Origin: Burkholderiales bacterium
GTDB lineage: Bacteria > Pseudomonadota > Gammaproteobacteria > Burkholderiales > JAEUMW01
Direction: 5' to 3'
Length of the DNA stretch: 10,212 bases
NCBI GenBank assembly: GCA_016791285.1
Contig: JAEUMX010000062.1
Span: 1-10,212, forward strand
The notes below the pieces were generated by a model. That model did no database searches. It was not told the DNA's origin and saw only the letters and a list, made by a program, of their open reading frames with translations. The translations under genes were made by a program, and so were the position numbers. The first letter of the stretch is position 1. Each line of letters begins with the position of its first letter. This document shows positions 1 through 5,851 of the stretch, one piece after another.

Positions 1-33
1 ACCGATCGCCGCGGCCCCGTGAGGCTCGCGTGA
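1..33 (+). CDS. Possible 3' tail of an upstream gene (partial)
   Basis: The first bases are open in two frames. One ends with TGA at 31-33, directly before the ATG at 35; the other ends with TGA at 20-22. Either would be the end of a gene closely linked to the ApbE-like gene that follows, as expected for an operon. The fragment is too short (at most ten residues) to recognise, and which frame is real cannot be decided here. Confidence 0.3.
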   Translation, partial: TDRRGPVRLA

Positions 34-34
34 G

Positions 35-1576
35 ATGAACGCACGCACCGAACGGCGGTGGATCATCGGCGCGGCCGCCGCGGGATTCACGGCATGGAGC
101 GCCGTGGCGGGCCAGGTCAGCGCGACGACGATCCTCACGCATGCTCCAGAGAACGCACTGCCGAGCGGATCGGAGTCGATCACGGCGTCACGGGATGCGA
201 TGTGGCGCGCGTTTGCGTACGAGAACGTTCTCGGCACGCACATGGATCTGCTCATCGCCCGCGGCGCCGAAGTACAGGTGCAGTGGGCGCATCGCGCTGC
301 GCTGGCAGAGATCGATCGCCTCACTCGCATTCTAAGCACGCGCGATCCAGACAGCACGATCGCCGCCTTCATGAGCGGCCGCGCTCCGATCGCGCCCGAG
401 ATCTCCGACCTCCTGTCCTCGTACGGTGAGTGGTCGGCACGCACCCAGGGCGTGATCAGTCCTTACCTGGGTGGTGCGGCTGCGCTGTGGCAACGCGCGC
501 GTGCGACCCGCCAAGTGCCGGATGACGATGCGCTGCGCCGGGCGGTGGCGTACTCCGCCCCGTCCTGCCTCAACGTCGATGCCCTGGGCAAGGCGTACAT
601 CGTCGAGCGGGCGGTCGCCGCCGCGCGCGAGTTCGCTTCCGCCGGGCTGCTCGACATCGGGGGTGATCTGCGCGCATGGGGCGAGCCTGCGTGGACCATC
701 GGCGTCGCCGACCCGCGTCTCCTTGCAGAGAACGCGACACCGCTCCTGACGTTCCCGCTCCACGAAGGCGCAGTGGCGACCAGCAGCGGCTATCTTCGGA
801 ACGTGACGGTCGCCGGGCAGACGTTCTCTCACGTGCTCGACGGCCGTACCGGCCGCGCGGCCAACCCGCGCAACGCGGCCACCGTCGTCGCCCGCGACTG
901 CCTCACCGCCAACGCCATCGCCACCGCCTGCTGCGTCGTCGAGCATCCGTCGGATCAGGCGGCGCTGCTGTCGCATCCCGGCGTCCGCGGTTTTCTGGTT
1001 CAGACCGAGCCCACGGATGTGCGTCGTGGCGGCGTGCTCGCACAGCTCGCCTACAACGGGGCCGAAGGCGCGCCGCTGCCCCTGCCGGCGGCTGTGCACA
1101 CCTGGCCATCCGGCTACGCCTTGAATGTCGCCGTCAATCTGCGGGATCCCGGCGTGCTGCACTATCGCCGCCCCTATGTGAGCGTGTGGATCGAAGACGC
1201 AGTGGGCAGGGTCGTGCGCACGGTCTCGGTCTGGGGCGCCCGGAAGAAGTATCTGCTCGAGATGAGCCACTGGCGCGAAGCAACCGGCGACGGCGCGCTG
1301 GAGACCGTCGCGGCCTTCACGCGCGCCACGCGTCTGCCCGGACAGTATTCCGTCACGTGGGACGGCCGCGACGACGCAGGCATGCCCATGCCACGCGGAC
1401 AGTACACGGTCGCGGTCGAGATCAACCGCGAATTCGGTCACCACGTCGTCGAGCGCACCCGCATCGACTGCAGCGGACAGCCCGCGACGGCCGCGCTCCG
1501 CGCGACCTCGGAGACGGACGAATCGGTCGTGAACTACGGCCCGGCGCTGGACCCCGCAAACGGGGACAGGACCTGA
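35..1576 (+). CDS. apbE: FAD:protein FMN transferase (ApbE family) with a C-terminal DUF2271 domain
   Basis: ApbE enzymes use FAD to attach FMN covalently to a Ser/Thr of extracytosolic redox proteins, with Mg2+. The 513-residue product starts with a Tat-like signal (ERRWIIG at 6-12, then an Ala-rich core to about 30), so it should act in the periplasm. The ApbE domain covers about 58-330. Visible family landmarks are GTHMD (67-71), DALGKAYI (182-189), the LLDIGGD flavin-binding loop (205-211), ATSSGY (248-253), SHVLDGRTGR (265-274) and the DCLTANAIATA metal-site segment (288-298). Residues about 360-478 match DUF2271, with YVSVWIED (381-388), TRLPG (432-436), TWDGRDDAG (441-449), RGQYTV (454-459) and VEINRE (461-466). 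ApbE alone is about 330-350 residues, so the extra length is this second domain. A GTGAGG at 19-24 is a plausible ribosome site. The gene lies 5 bp before the PepSY membrane protein gene. The family call is firm; the flavinylated substrate is not in view. Confidence 0.9.
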   Translation: MNARTERRWIIGAAAAGFTAWSAVAGQVSATTILTHAPENALPSGSESITASRDAMWRAFAYENVLGTHMDLLIARGAEVQVQWAHRAALAEIDRLTRILSTRDPDSTIAAFMSGRAPIAPEISDLLSSYGEWSARTQGVISPYLGGAAALWQRARATRQVPDDDALRRAVAYSAPSCLNVDALGKAYIVERAVAAAREFASAGLLDIGGDLRAWGEPAWTIGVADPRLLAENATPLLTFPLHEGAVATSSGYLRNVTVAGQTFSHVLDGRTGRAANPRNAATVVARDCLTANAIATACCVVEHPSDQAALLSHPGVRGFLVQTEPTDVRRGGVLAQLAYNGAEGAPLPLPAAVHTWPSGYALNVAVNLRDPGVLHYRRPYVSVWIEDAVGRVVRTVSVWGARKKYLLEMSHWREATGDGALETVAAFTRATRLPGQYSVTWDGRDDAGMPMPRGQYTVAVEINREFGHHVVERTRIDCSGQPATAALRATSETDESVVNYGPALDPANGDRT

Positions 1577-1581
1577 GCGCC

Positions 1582-2352
1582 ATGCATTTGCATCACCACG
1601 TCTCCGAGTCGTTCCCCGCAAGTCGTCCGCATCACCCCGATGGCGCGCGGCGGCCCGCCACTTTCGCCGCGAGACCGTACTCGTGGCTGCTCCATCACAG
1701 ATTCGTGTATGCGTGCCGTGTGTTTCACGTCTACCTGTCCGTGCTTGGGCTCGCGGTGATGCTTTTCTTCGGCCTCACCGGTTTCACCGTGCACCACGAG
1801 GACTGGTTCGGCGCCACCAACGCGAGGGTGCACGTCTTCCACGGCCAAACGCCGGTCGATCTCATCCGCGACAACGACCGCCTGGGCATCGTCGAGCACT
1901 TGCGCAGCACCTGGCGCATCAGCGGCGCGGTGAGCGACTACCAGCAGCTCGGTCACTCCCTCAGCATCGCTTTCAAGGAGCCGGGGCGGCTGTGGGAAGT
2001 GGACATCGCCGCGGCGAGCGGGCGCACCACCGTCAATGCCCAGATCTTCAACGTGGCCGGTGTCCTCAACAACCTGCACCGGGGCCGCTACACCGGCGCG
2101 GCATGGGGCTGGCTGATGGACATCAGCGCGGTGCTGATCGTCATCGCGTGCCTCACCGGCCTCGTGCTCTGGCTGACGATGCCGAAGCGACGCCAACTCG
2201 GCACCGCGGCGCTCCTGTGCGGAATCGTGATGGCCGCTGCGCTCTACGTCCACGGCGTGCCGGGCGAAGACGAGGGTGTCGACGGCGATGACGACATTCC
2301 CGTTGCAGCCAGGATGGACAACACGCCGGAAGCCCAGGCCGATCATCCGTGA
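1582..2352 (+). CDS. PepSY-associated transmembrane protein
   Basis: A 256-residue membrane protein. A basic, His-rich N-terminus (HLHHH at 2-6) leads to TM1 at about 45-69 (GLAVMLFFGLTGF), a periplasmic loop of about 100 residues, TM2 at about 175-199 preceded by LNNLHRGRYTGAAWGW (162-177), and a probable TM3 at about 206-224 before an acidic tail. A helix, soluble PepSY-like loop, then an NNLHRGR...W helix is the signature of PepSY-associated membrane proteins, including small relatives of iron-uptake reductases. The start at 1582 was chosen because it lies 5 bp after the ApbE stop with an AGGA about 10 bases upstream; the frame is open much further upstream, but only as a shadow of the ApbE gene. 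Co-transcription suggests it helps pass electrons across the membrane to a flavinylated partner; this is inference. No heme- or flavin-attachment motif is obvious. Confidence 0.85.
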   Translation: MHLHHHVSESFPASRPHHPDGARRPATFAARPYSWLLHHRFVYACRVFHVYLSVLGLAVMLFFGLTGFTVHHEDWFGATNARVHVFHGQTPVDLIRDNDRLGIVEHLRSTWRISGAVSDYQQLGHSLSIAFKEPGRLWEVDIAAASGRTTVNAQIFNVAGVLNNLHRGRYTGAAWGWLMDISAVLIVIACLTGLVLWLTMPKRRQLGTAALLCGIVMAAALYVHGVPGEDEGVDGDDDIPVAARMDNTPEAQADHP

Positions 2353-2450
2353 GTGCAGGGTCCGCGTCCAGCGAAACAGGCGGCCAGTTCCTCCGCGGTC
2401 AACGACTGCCTTACCTCCGCGAGCACCTGAGCCACCGTTCGCACCTGATC
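2343..2450 (-). pseudogene. Possible C-terminal remnant of an MmeI-like DNA methyltransferase
   Basis: On the minus strand a short open stretch reads DQVRTVAQVLAEV, then LTAEELAACFAGRG (two helices of a winged-helix type), then PCTHG and a TGA at 2343-2345, overlapping the 3' end of the PepSY gene. From memory, class I SAM-dependent DNA methyltransferases of the Type IIL/MmeI kind end in just such a domain, which normally continues with a further helix and a tail on recognition-loop function. Here it stops early, so this would be a truncated remnant. The matching N-terminal piece lies on the same strand at 5484-5693. The match is short and made by eye, so confidence is modest. Confidence 0.35.
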
Positions 2451-2506
2451 GGAACGCTCGTTTCTTCGGTGCGGAGCCGACCGCGCTTGCCGCCGCTTCC
2501 GCTTTT

Positions 2507-2918
2507 TCAACTATCCGGTGCCGGTTGGGCTTGGGGGTCGAATCGGTCCTTCCCGGCATCCGGCATCTCCCACAGCGGTGGGCCGCGAGCCGGCGCCAGG
2601 GGCGGCGGCGATGTCGCCTCGCCCAAGTGCGCGAGGATTTGGCGCACGGCCGGCGCTTCAGTAATGAAGGCGATGATGCGCATCTCGGCGCCACACTTCG
2701 GGCACAGCAGTGGGAATACCTCATAGATGCGGGCAAGCAGCAGGGCCCAGGCGTATCGAGCCGCCCGCCGATGGAGCGGCTCTCCCGCCGCTTTTGCCGT
2801 CTCGACTGATGCGCTCGGTGGAGTGGGCGCGGGTACAGCCGCCACCGCAGCCGGTGTCTCGGCTCTGAGCGTCTCGGCCCCCGCGCCCGCTAGCGCGGTA
2901 ACCGCCGAGCGTAGCGGT
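2507..2918 (-). mobile_element. IS91-family transposase, C-terminal fragment (broken)
   Basis: The minus strand encodes the end of an IS91-type (Y2, rolling-circle) transposase. The segment LHRRAARYAWALLLARIY, then FPLLCPKCGAEMRIIAFI, HLGE and LAPARGPPLWE is the strongly conserved C-terminal block of this transposase group, including the CPKCG zinc-knuckle half. An Ala/Pro-rich linker (PLRSAVTALAGAG onward) precedes it, and the reading ends QAQPAPDS with TGA at 2507-2509, some residues short of the usual end. The N-terminal replication-initiator part with the catalytic tyrosines is absent: upstream of about 2918 the frame changes to FHA-domain sequence. The element is therefore inactive. I do not see recognisable IS91 ends. 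Confidence 0.8.
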
Positions 2919-3170
2919 CCACGCGCGAGCCGGCTGGCCGAGGAATTGATGAACACGCCGTGGGTGCTCGTGTCCTTCGACGTAGAAGACCCCGTTCTGC
3001 TGGCTGATGATCGCGTGCCGGTTCGAGACCTTGGCGTTCGGAAGGATCCACGCGCTTTGCCTGTCGCGGTCGATCAGGCCGCCCTCCGGTCTGAACAGTT
3101 TCTTGGTGGTCGCCCCGAGCTCGAAGGCATCGGCGCTCGTGACTTCCAGGATGAGATACTGTGGTGAGAT
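2915..3170 (-). pseudogene. FHA-domain protein fragment, frameshifted (type VI secretion-associated type)
   Basis: Reading the minus strand from about 3170 gives ISPQYLILEVTSADAFELG, then TKKLFRPEGG, LIDRDRQSAWILPNAKVSNR and HAIISQQNGVFYVE. This is the N-terminal half of an FHA (phosphothreonine-binding) domain: VSNRHA matches the VSxxHA core, and LIDRD stands where IGRD is usual. The expected continuation DTSTHGVFINS is present one frame over. An extra C on the plus strand at 2974-2975 breaks the frame, and removing it restores the match as far as SRLARG at about 2918, where transposase sequence takes over. This subtype, with FYVEDTSTxGVFINS, resembles FHA proteins of type VI secretion clusters (ImpI/TagH-like), but no other secretion gene is in view. 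The gene is 5'-uncertain (a TAA lies upstream near 3260), frameshifted and 3'-truncated, so it is a clear pseudogene. Confidence 0.65.
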
Positions 3171-3381
3171 CGCGCGGCTGGCTCCCCGACTCTGGAGCGT
3201 GGCCGACCCGACTCCGCCGCAGCTCGTACGGTAGGCTGCGGCTCGAAGAGTTACCTTTGGTTAAAGGGACGCCTTTTTCGGGGCGAACAGTCGCCGTTCT
3301 CCCAATCGTCGAGCCGGTCCTGCTGTTCTACAACCGTGCGCTGGAGAAGAACGCCAGCTACGCGCGCATGCTCGCGCGTCT
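3171..3381. other. Unassigned stretch in the mosaic region
   Basis: No convincing gene. A plus-strand frame running to TGA at 3464-3466 reads LLFYNRALEKNASYARMLAR and then LMLIAVLGG, faintly like the tail of an IS110-type transposase but without its usual GKP motif, and it overlaps the downstream minus-strand gene. An AT-richer patch at 3254-3278 holds CCTTT-GGTT-AAAGG followed by AAAGG-GACG-CCTTT with a short T run, two alternative small hairpins that could be a decayed terminator. Confidence 0.3.
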
Positions 3382-4248
3382 TCAAGGCCGCACGCCGAGC
3401 AACGACTTGATGCTGATCGCCGTATTGGGCGGTGCAAGCCTGCGCACGCCGTTTCTCAGCAACTGACCCGGGAAGCGCCTGTGCGCCCAGGTCGTGACCG
3501 AGACATGCGGCAGTCGACAGACCGAAAACGTCACGTCGGTCTCGGCGATGGCGCCGCACACGTTGCTATCGTGCGTCTCCCGGTCCGTGTGACTCCGCGT
3601 GAATCGTATTCCGGGAAACTCGCTGGTCCGCGTTTCGGGATACGACGTACCGGGAAAGTACGTGTAGGTCAACGGGCCCATCGCCAGCTGGTCGAGGTCG
3701 CTTCCATGAAACGGGACCGCGCCCGCAAACACCGGGCCGTTGCACGGACCTTGTTGCCGGTAGCCGATGAGATCCCCCACGGGATCCGAGAACGCTTCGT
3801 CGAAGGCCTCGGAAAACGCGCTGCCCAGCGCTTCGCCAAGACCGGCTCCCGCGATCAGCCCCACGAACTTCGAGGCGATGGCATTCAGGATCTTGATTTC
3901 GAGCTCATCCTGCTTTTGCGTGCCGAGGCTGGACAGGCCCGAATCGCTCACGTTGGTTCCGGTGTAGACAACGACGACGCCGTCGGATGGTGCGGCCTCC
4001 AGGGGGCCGATTTGCCAATCCGCCGACATGTTGACGCGGTTCCTCGCGGGATACGCCGGCAACCCGTCGACGGTGATATCCCACGTATTTGCCACCGTCC
4101 CGTCGACGACTGCAGGGAAAAAACCTGCGCCGTGCCCACGGTCCGTCTCATTGATCATCACCCCGAACGTGATGCCGTCGTCGTCCGGAATGTTTCCGCG
4201 TTTGCGGTTGATGCGGACGGTTTCGAATCTGAAAATATAGAAGCCCAT
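3382..4248 (-). CDS. Conserved-looking protein of unknown function, 288 residues
   Basis: I do not recognise a named family. The first 100 residues look beta-rich: FYIFRFETVRI (3-13), DDDGITFGVMI (22-32), WDITVDG (56-62), then WQIGPLE (78-84) and GVVVVYTGTN (90-99). Residues about 114-162 form a probable helical hairpin with a Gly/Ala-rich, mildly hydrophobic core (KFVGLIAGAGLGEALGSAF at 127-145), ending in DPVGDLIGY. The C-terminal part has CNGPVF (169-174), THDSNVCGAIAETDVTF (225-241) and a basic tail. No signal peptide is visible. The start at 4248 is preceded by a weak GGGTGA and lies 43 bp after the stop of the repeat-protein gene, so both are probably one transcript. The glycine-rich helical segment could associate with membranes or pack a core; that is a guess. 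The last 25-30 residues overlap a plus-strand frame, and the true C-terminus may differ if the end was damaged by neighbouring rearrangement. Confidence 0.65.
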   Translation of the reverse strand: MGFYIFRFETVRINRKRGNIPDDDGITFGVMINETDRGHGAGFFPAVVDGTVANTWDITVDGLPAYPARNRVNMSADWQIGPLEAAPSDGVVVVYTGTNVSDSGLSSLGTQKQDELEIKILNAIASKFVGLIAGAGLGEALGSAFSEAFDEAFSDPVGDLIGYRQQGPCNGPVFAGAVPFHGSDLDQLAMGPLTYTYFPGTSYPETRTSEFPGIRFTRSHTDRETHDSNVCGAIAETDVTFSVCRLPHVSVTTWAHRRFPGQLLRNGVRRLAPPNTAISIKSLLGVRP

Positions 4249-4291
4249 CTGAGTTCACCCATGCTGCCCGACGGCGACAGGCGGCGGCGTC

Positions 4292-5203
4292 TTATTGCAA
4301 TGCGATCAGGATCGGAATGAGACCCTGGCCCATGTTCAAAGGCCGCAGCGCTTTGCCGATCACGGCGCCGAACGCTTTCATGGGATCACCTGCTTTCATG
4401 GCATGCCCGGCGGTCGGTGAGGTGGTCAGCAGGTCGCCCACGTCGATGGCGCCAAACTCCGCGTCGACCTTGCAGAAGACCTTGCCGAGCAACGCCACGG
4501 ATTGCCTGTTGGCCAGGCCCTCTTGTCTGTCCAGAACGATTCCGGGCTTGTAGTTACCCGCGCCGGCGATGACGCCCGCCACACGCTTGTCGTACGCCTG
4601 GCCGCTGGGGATGAGCGCACCGTCCGGGGCAAGGACCATGACCGTTCCCGGTTCGACGGGCGCATCGGCCGCGACCGTGAAGTCTTCCGCGCAATCGGCG
4701 TGTGTGAGTCGAATGTCACCCGTCACCTCCACGTCGCCCTCGAAGAAACCGGCCACTCGCCCGCCCTTGCCGTACACGCCGGCTCCGCTGTGACTGACCC
4801 CGACCACTCCGCTGCCGCCGCCTTTGTGTTCGCCCCACACGCCCGCGCCACCCGTGGAACTCGCCGTTTCGCCGTACGCGCCATGCCAGGTCTTGCTGAC
4901 CGCGATCACGCCGGGCCCCGTGGCCTCCGCGTACACGCCCGCGCCGCCCGTCGTGCTCTCGCTGAATCCACCGACCGCGTGCCAGCCCTTGCTCTTTCCC
5001 ACCACGCCGGACCCGCCGGTGAGGCCTTCGCCATAGACGCCGAATCCTCCTTCACTGAATCCGACGACACCGTGCCAGGTCTTGCCGTCGCCACGAATGC
5101 CGACCGCGTCGCCTTTGGCGAAAACACCGATCGATCCTTCGCCGGTGGCCGTCGCCGTGACGGCGATACTGTTCGGTCCAGTGGCGGTTTCGTTCGCTGC
5201 CAT
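4292..5203 (-). CDS. Glycine-rich repeat protein with tail-spike-like (DYAE/peptidase G2-like) C-terminal domain
   Basis: A 303-residue protein. Residues about 20-155 are built of short Gly-rich units such as GVVGFS, GGFGVYGE, GGSGVVGK, GGAGVYAE and GGAGVWGE, grouped into three longer repeats marked by the WH pairs at 43-44, 74-75 and 106-107 (spacing 31 and 32). This pattern should fold as a beta-helix or beta-roll. From about 157 it changes to VTGDIRLTHADCAEDFTV (159-176), EPGTVMVLAPDG (184-195), YDKRVAGVIAG (204-214) and VGDLLTTSPTAGHAM (255-269), ending near GQGLIPILIAL. This resembles the DYAE-containing domain that follows Gly-rich beta-helices in phage tail spikes and bacterial surface-like proteins, related to peptidase G2 intramolecular chaperones; Cys replaces the usual Tyr in DYAE. 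The start at 5203 is chosen because AAAGGAG lies 7 bases upstream and because the 50 residues in frame before it look non-coding. No signal peptide is seen. First gene of a probable operon with the 288-residue protein. Confidence 0.8.
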   Translation of the reverse strand: MAANETATGPNSIAVTATATGEGSIGVFAKGDAVGIRGDGKTWHGVVGFSEGGFGVYGEGLTGGSGVVGKSKGWHAVGGFSESTTGGAGVYAEATGPGVIAVSKTWHGAYGETASSTGGAGVWGEHKGGGSGVVGVSHSGAGVYGKGGRVAGFFEGDVEVTGDIRLTHADCAEDFTVAADAPVEPGTVMVLAPDGALIPSGQAYDKRVAGVIAGAGNYKPGIVLDRQEGLANRQSVALLGKVFCKVDAEFGAIDVGDLLTTSPTAGHAMKAGDPMKAFGAVIGKALRPLNMGQGLIPILIALQ

Positions 5204-5210
5204 TGAGAAG

Positions 5211-5217
5211 CTCCTTT
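5211..5217 (-). promoter_or_regulatory. Strong ribosome binding site of the repeat-protein gene
   Basis: The minus strand reads AAAGGAG seven bases before ATG at 5203. This decides the start against the upstream in-frame ATG at 5353. Confidence 0.8.
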
Positions 5218-5324
5218 GGGTGGTGGAGTCGAGACGGATCTGCTGGCGGCGTCGGTCTCTGAAACCGCGACACACATTCGGGTCTGACGACGGCCCCGTG
5301 CCAAGGCTAGGAATTCCAACGGCG

Positions 5325-5353
5325 ATTATGTCTTCGCCGTCAGCCGTGATCAA
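5325..5353 (-). promoter_or_regulatory. Predicted sigma70 promoter of the repeat-protein operon
   Basis: The minus strand has TTGATC (5353-5348), a 17-base spacer and CATAAT (5330-5325): four of six and five of six matches to the consensus with ideal spacing. Transcription would begin near 5317 and leave an untranslated leader of about 110 bases before the ATG at 5203. It lies at the downstream edge of the methyltransferase head remnant. Prediction from sequence only. Confidence 0.55.
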
Positions 5354-5693
5354 GGAAGAGATTTGGTGTTGAGCGCTCCTGAGAAATGGCAGGAATCGCC
5401 CTCCGAGGAATGCCTGGGGTCACGCGAGGAGCAGCAGAGGGTCGGCCTGGCAGGCGCGCTTCGATTCGCTCACCCAACAGATCCTCGCTGCCATCGCCGT
5501 GCTGGAAAGGCACCCGCCGCTCGAAGACGTAGGCGTTGTCACGCGTGTCGTCGCGGGCCGGGTCGGGTTTCGGGACATCGAGCAACTGGCAGAGCTCATT
5601 CACGAAGAGCTGATAGTTCGCCCGCTCCGAGCCGCCTGCGGCGTCCCAGCGGGCGATGAAGGCGTCGAGAGCGGCGTCTGCCGGTTCGTTCAT
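5340..5693 (-). pseudogene. N-terminal remnant of an MmeI-like class I SAM-dependent DNA methyltransferase
   Basis: From the ATG at 5693 the minus strand reads MNEPADAALDAFIARWDAAG, then GSERANYQLFVNELCQLLDV, PDPARDDTRDNAYVFERRV and PFQHGDGS. This is the conserved N-terminus of large (about 900-1100 residue) Type IIL/MmeI-like restriction-modification or stand-alone DNA methyltransferases, where the next segment should be the nuclease-like GRIDLY...FVLEAKQ core. After residue about 70 (near 5484) the match ends and an unrelated tail runs to TGA at 5340-5342. The catalytic methyltransferase motifs are absent, so the fragment cannot work. A possible C-terminal piece of the same gene lies at 2343-2450 on the same strand. 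No good ribosome site precedes the ATG. The ATG is inferred from the family start; the frame is open further upstream. Confidence 0.7.
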
Positions 5694-5851
5694 GTGGCTC
5701 GATCGGAGGTGGCGATGGCCGTGGAGTGTAGCGGAGGTGCTCCGTCTGCGGGCGTCACCCCCAAAGCGTCGCCCAGGACGTCTCGCGCGAAAGCCCGTAT
5801 CCTTGCCCGCTCTGCGCTTCTCGCCCTGCTCACCCAACGCCGATCTCGAAG

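Noticed and set aside
332..1621. Long minus-strand open frame opposite the ApbE gene
   Set aside because: It is the antisense of a clear ApbE/DUF2271 gene in high-GC DNA; its translation is Arg/Gly/Ala-rich with no recognisable motif.
1534..2736. 400-residue minus-strand frame opposite the PepSY gene
   Set aside because: It spans the PepSY gene and the transposase end in a different frame and shows low-complexity Arg/His/Gly composition; a shadow.
2276..3167. Plus-strand frames across the transposase/FHA segment
   Set aside because: They are antisense to recognisable transposase and FHA sequence and show no motif of their own.
3254..3278. Two alternative small hairpins with a short T run
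   Set aside because: Stems of only 5 bp, no clear gene ending just before on the plus strand; not strong enough for a terminator call.
3481..4320. 279-residue plus-strand frame opposite the unknown 288-residue gene
   Set aside because: Arg/His/Asp-rich, motif-free composition typical of a high-GC shadow; the minus strand has the linked start, spacing and structured protein pattern.
4700..5100. Repeated GC-rich units that could be read as a CRISPR or tandem DNA array
   Set aside because: The repeats are protein-level Gly-rich motifs within a coding frame; there are no identical DNA repeats separated by unique spacers.
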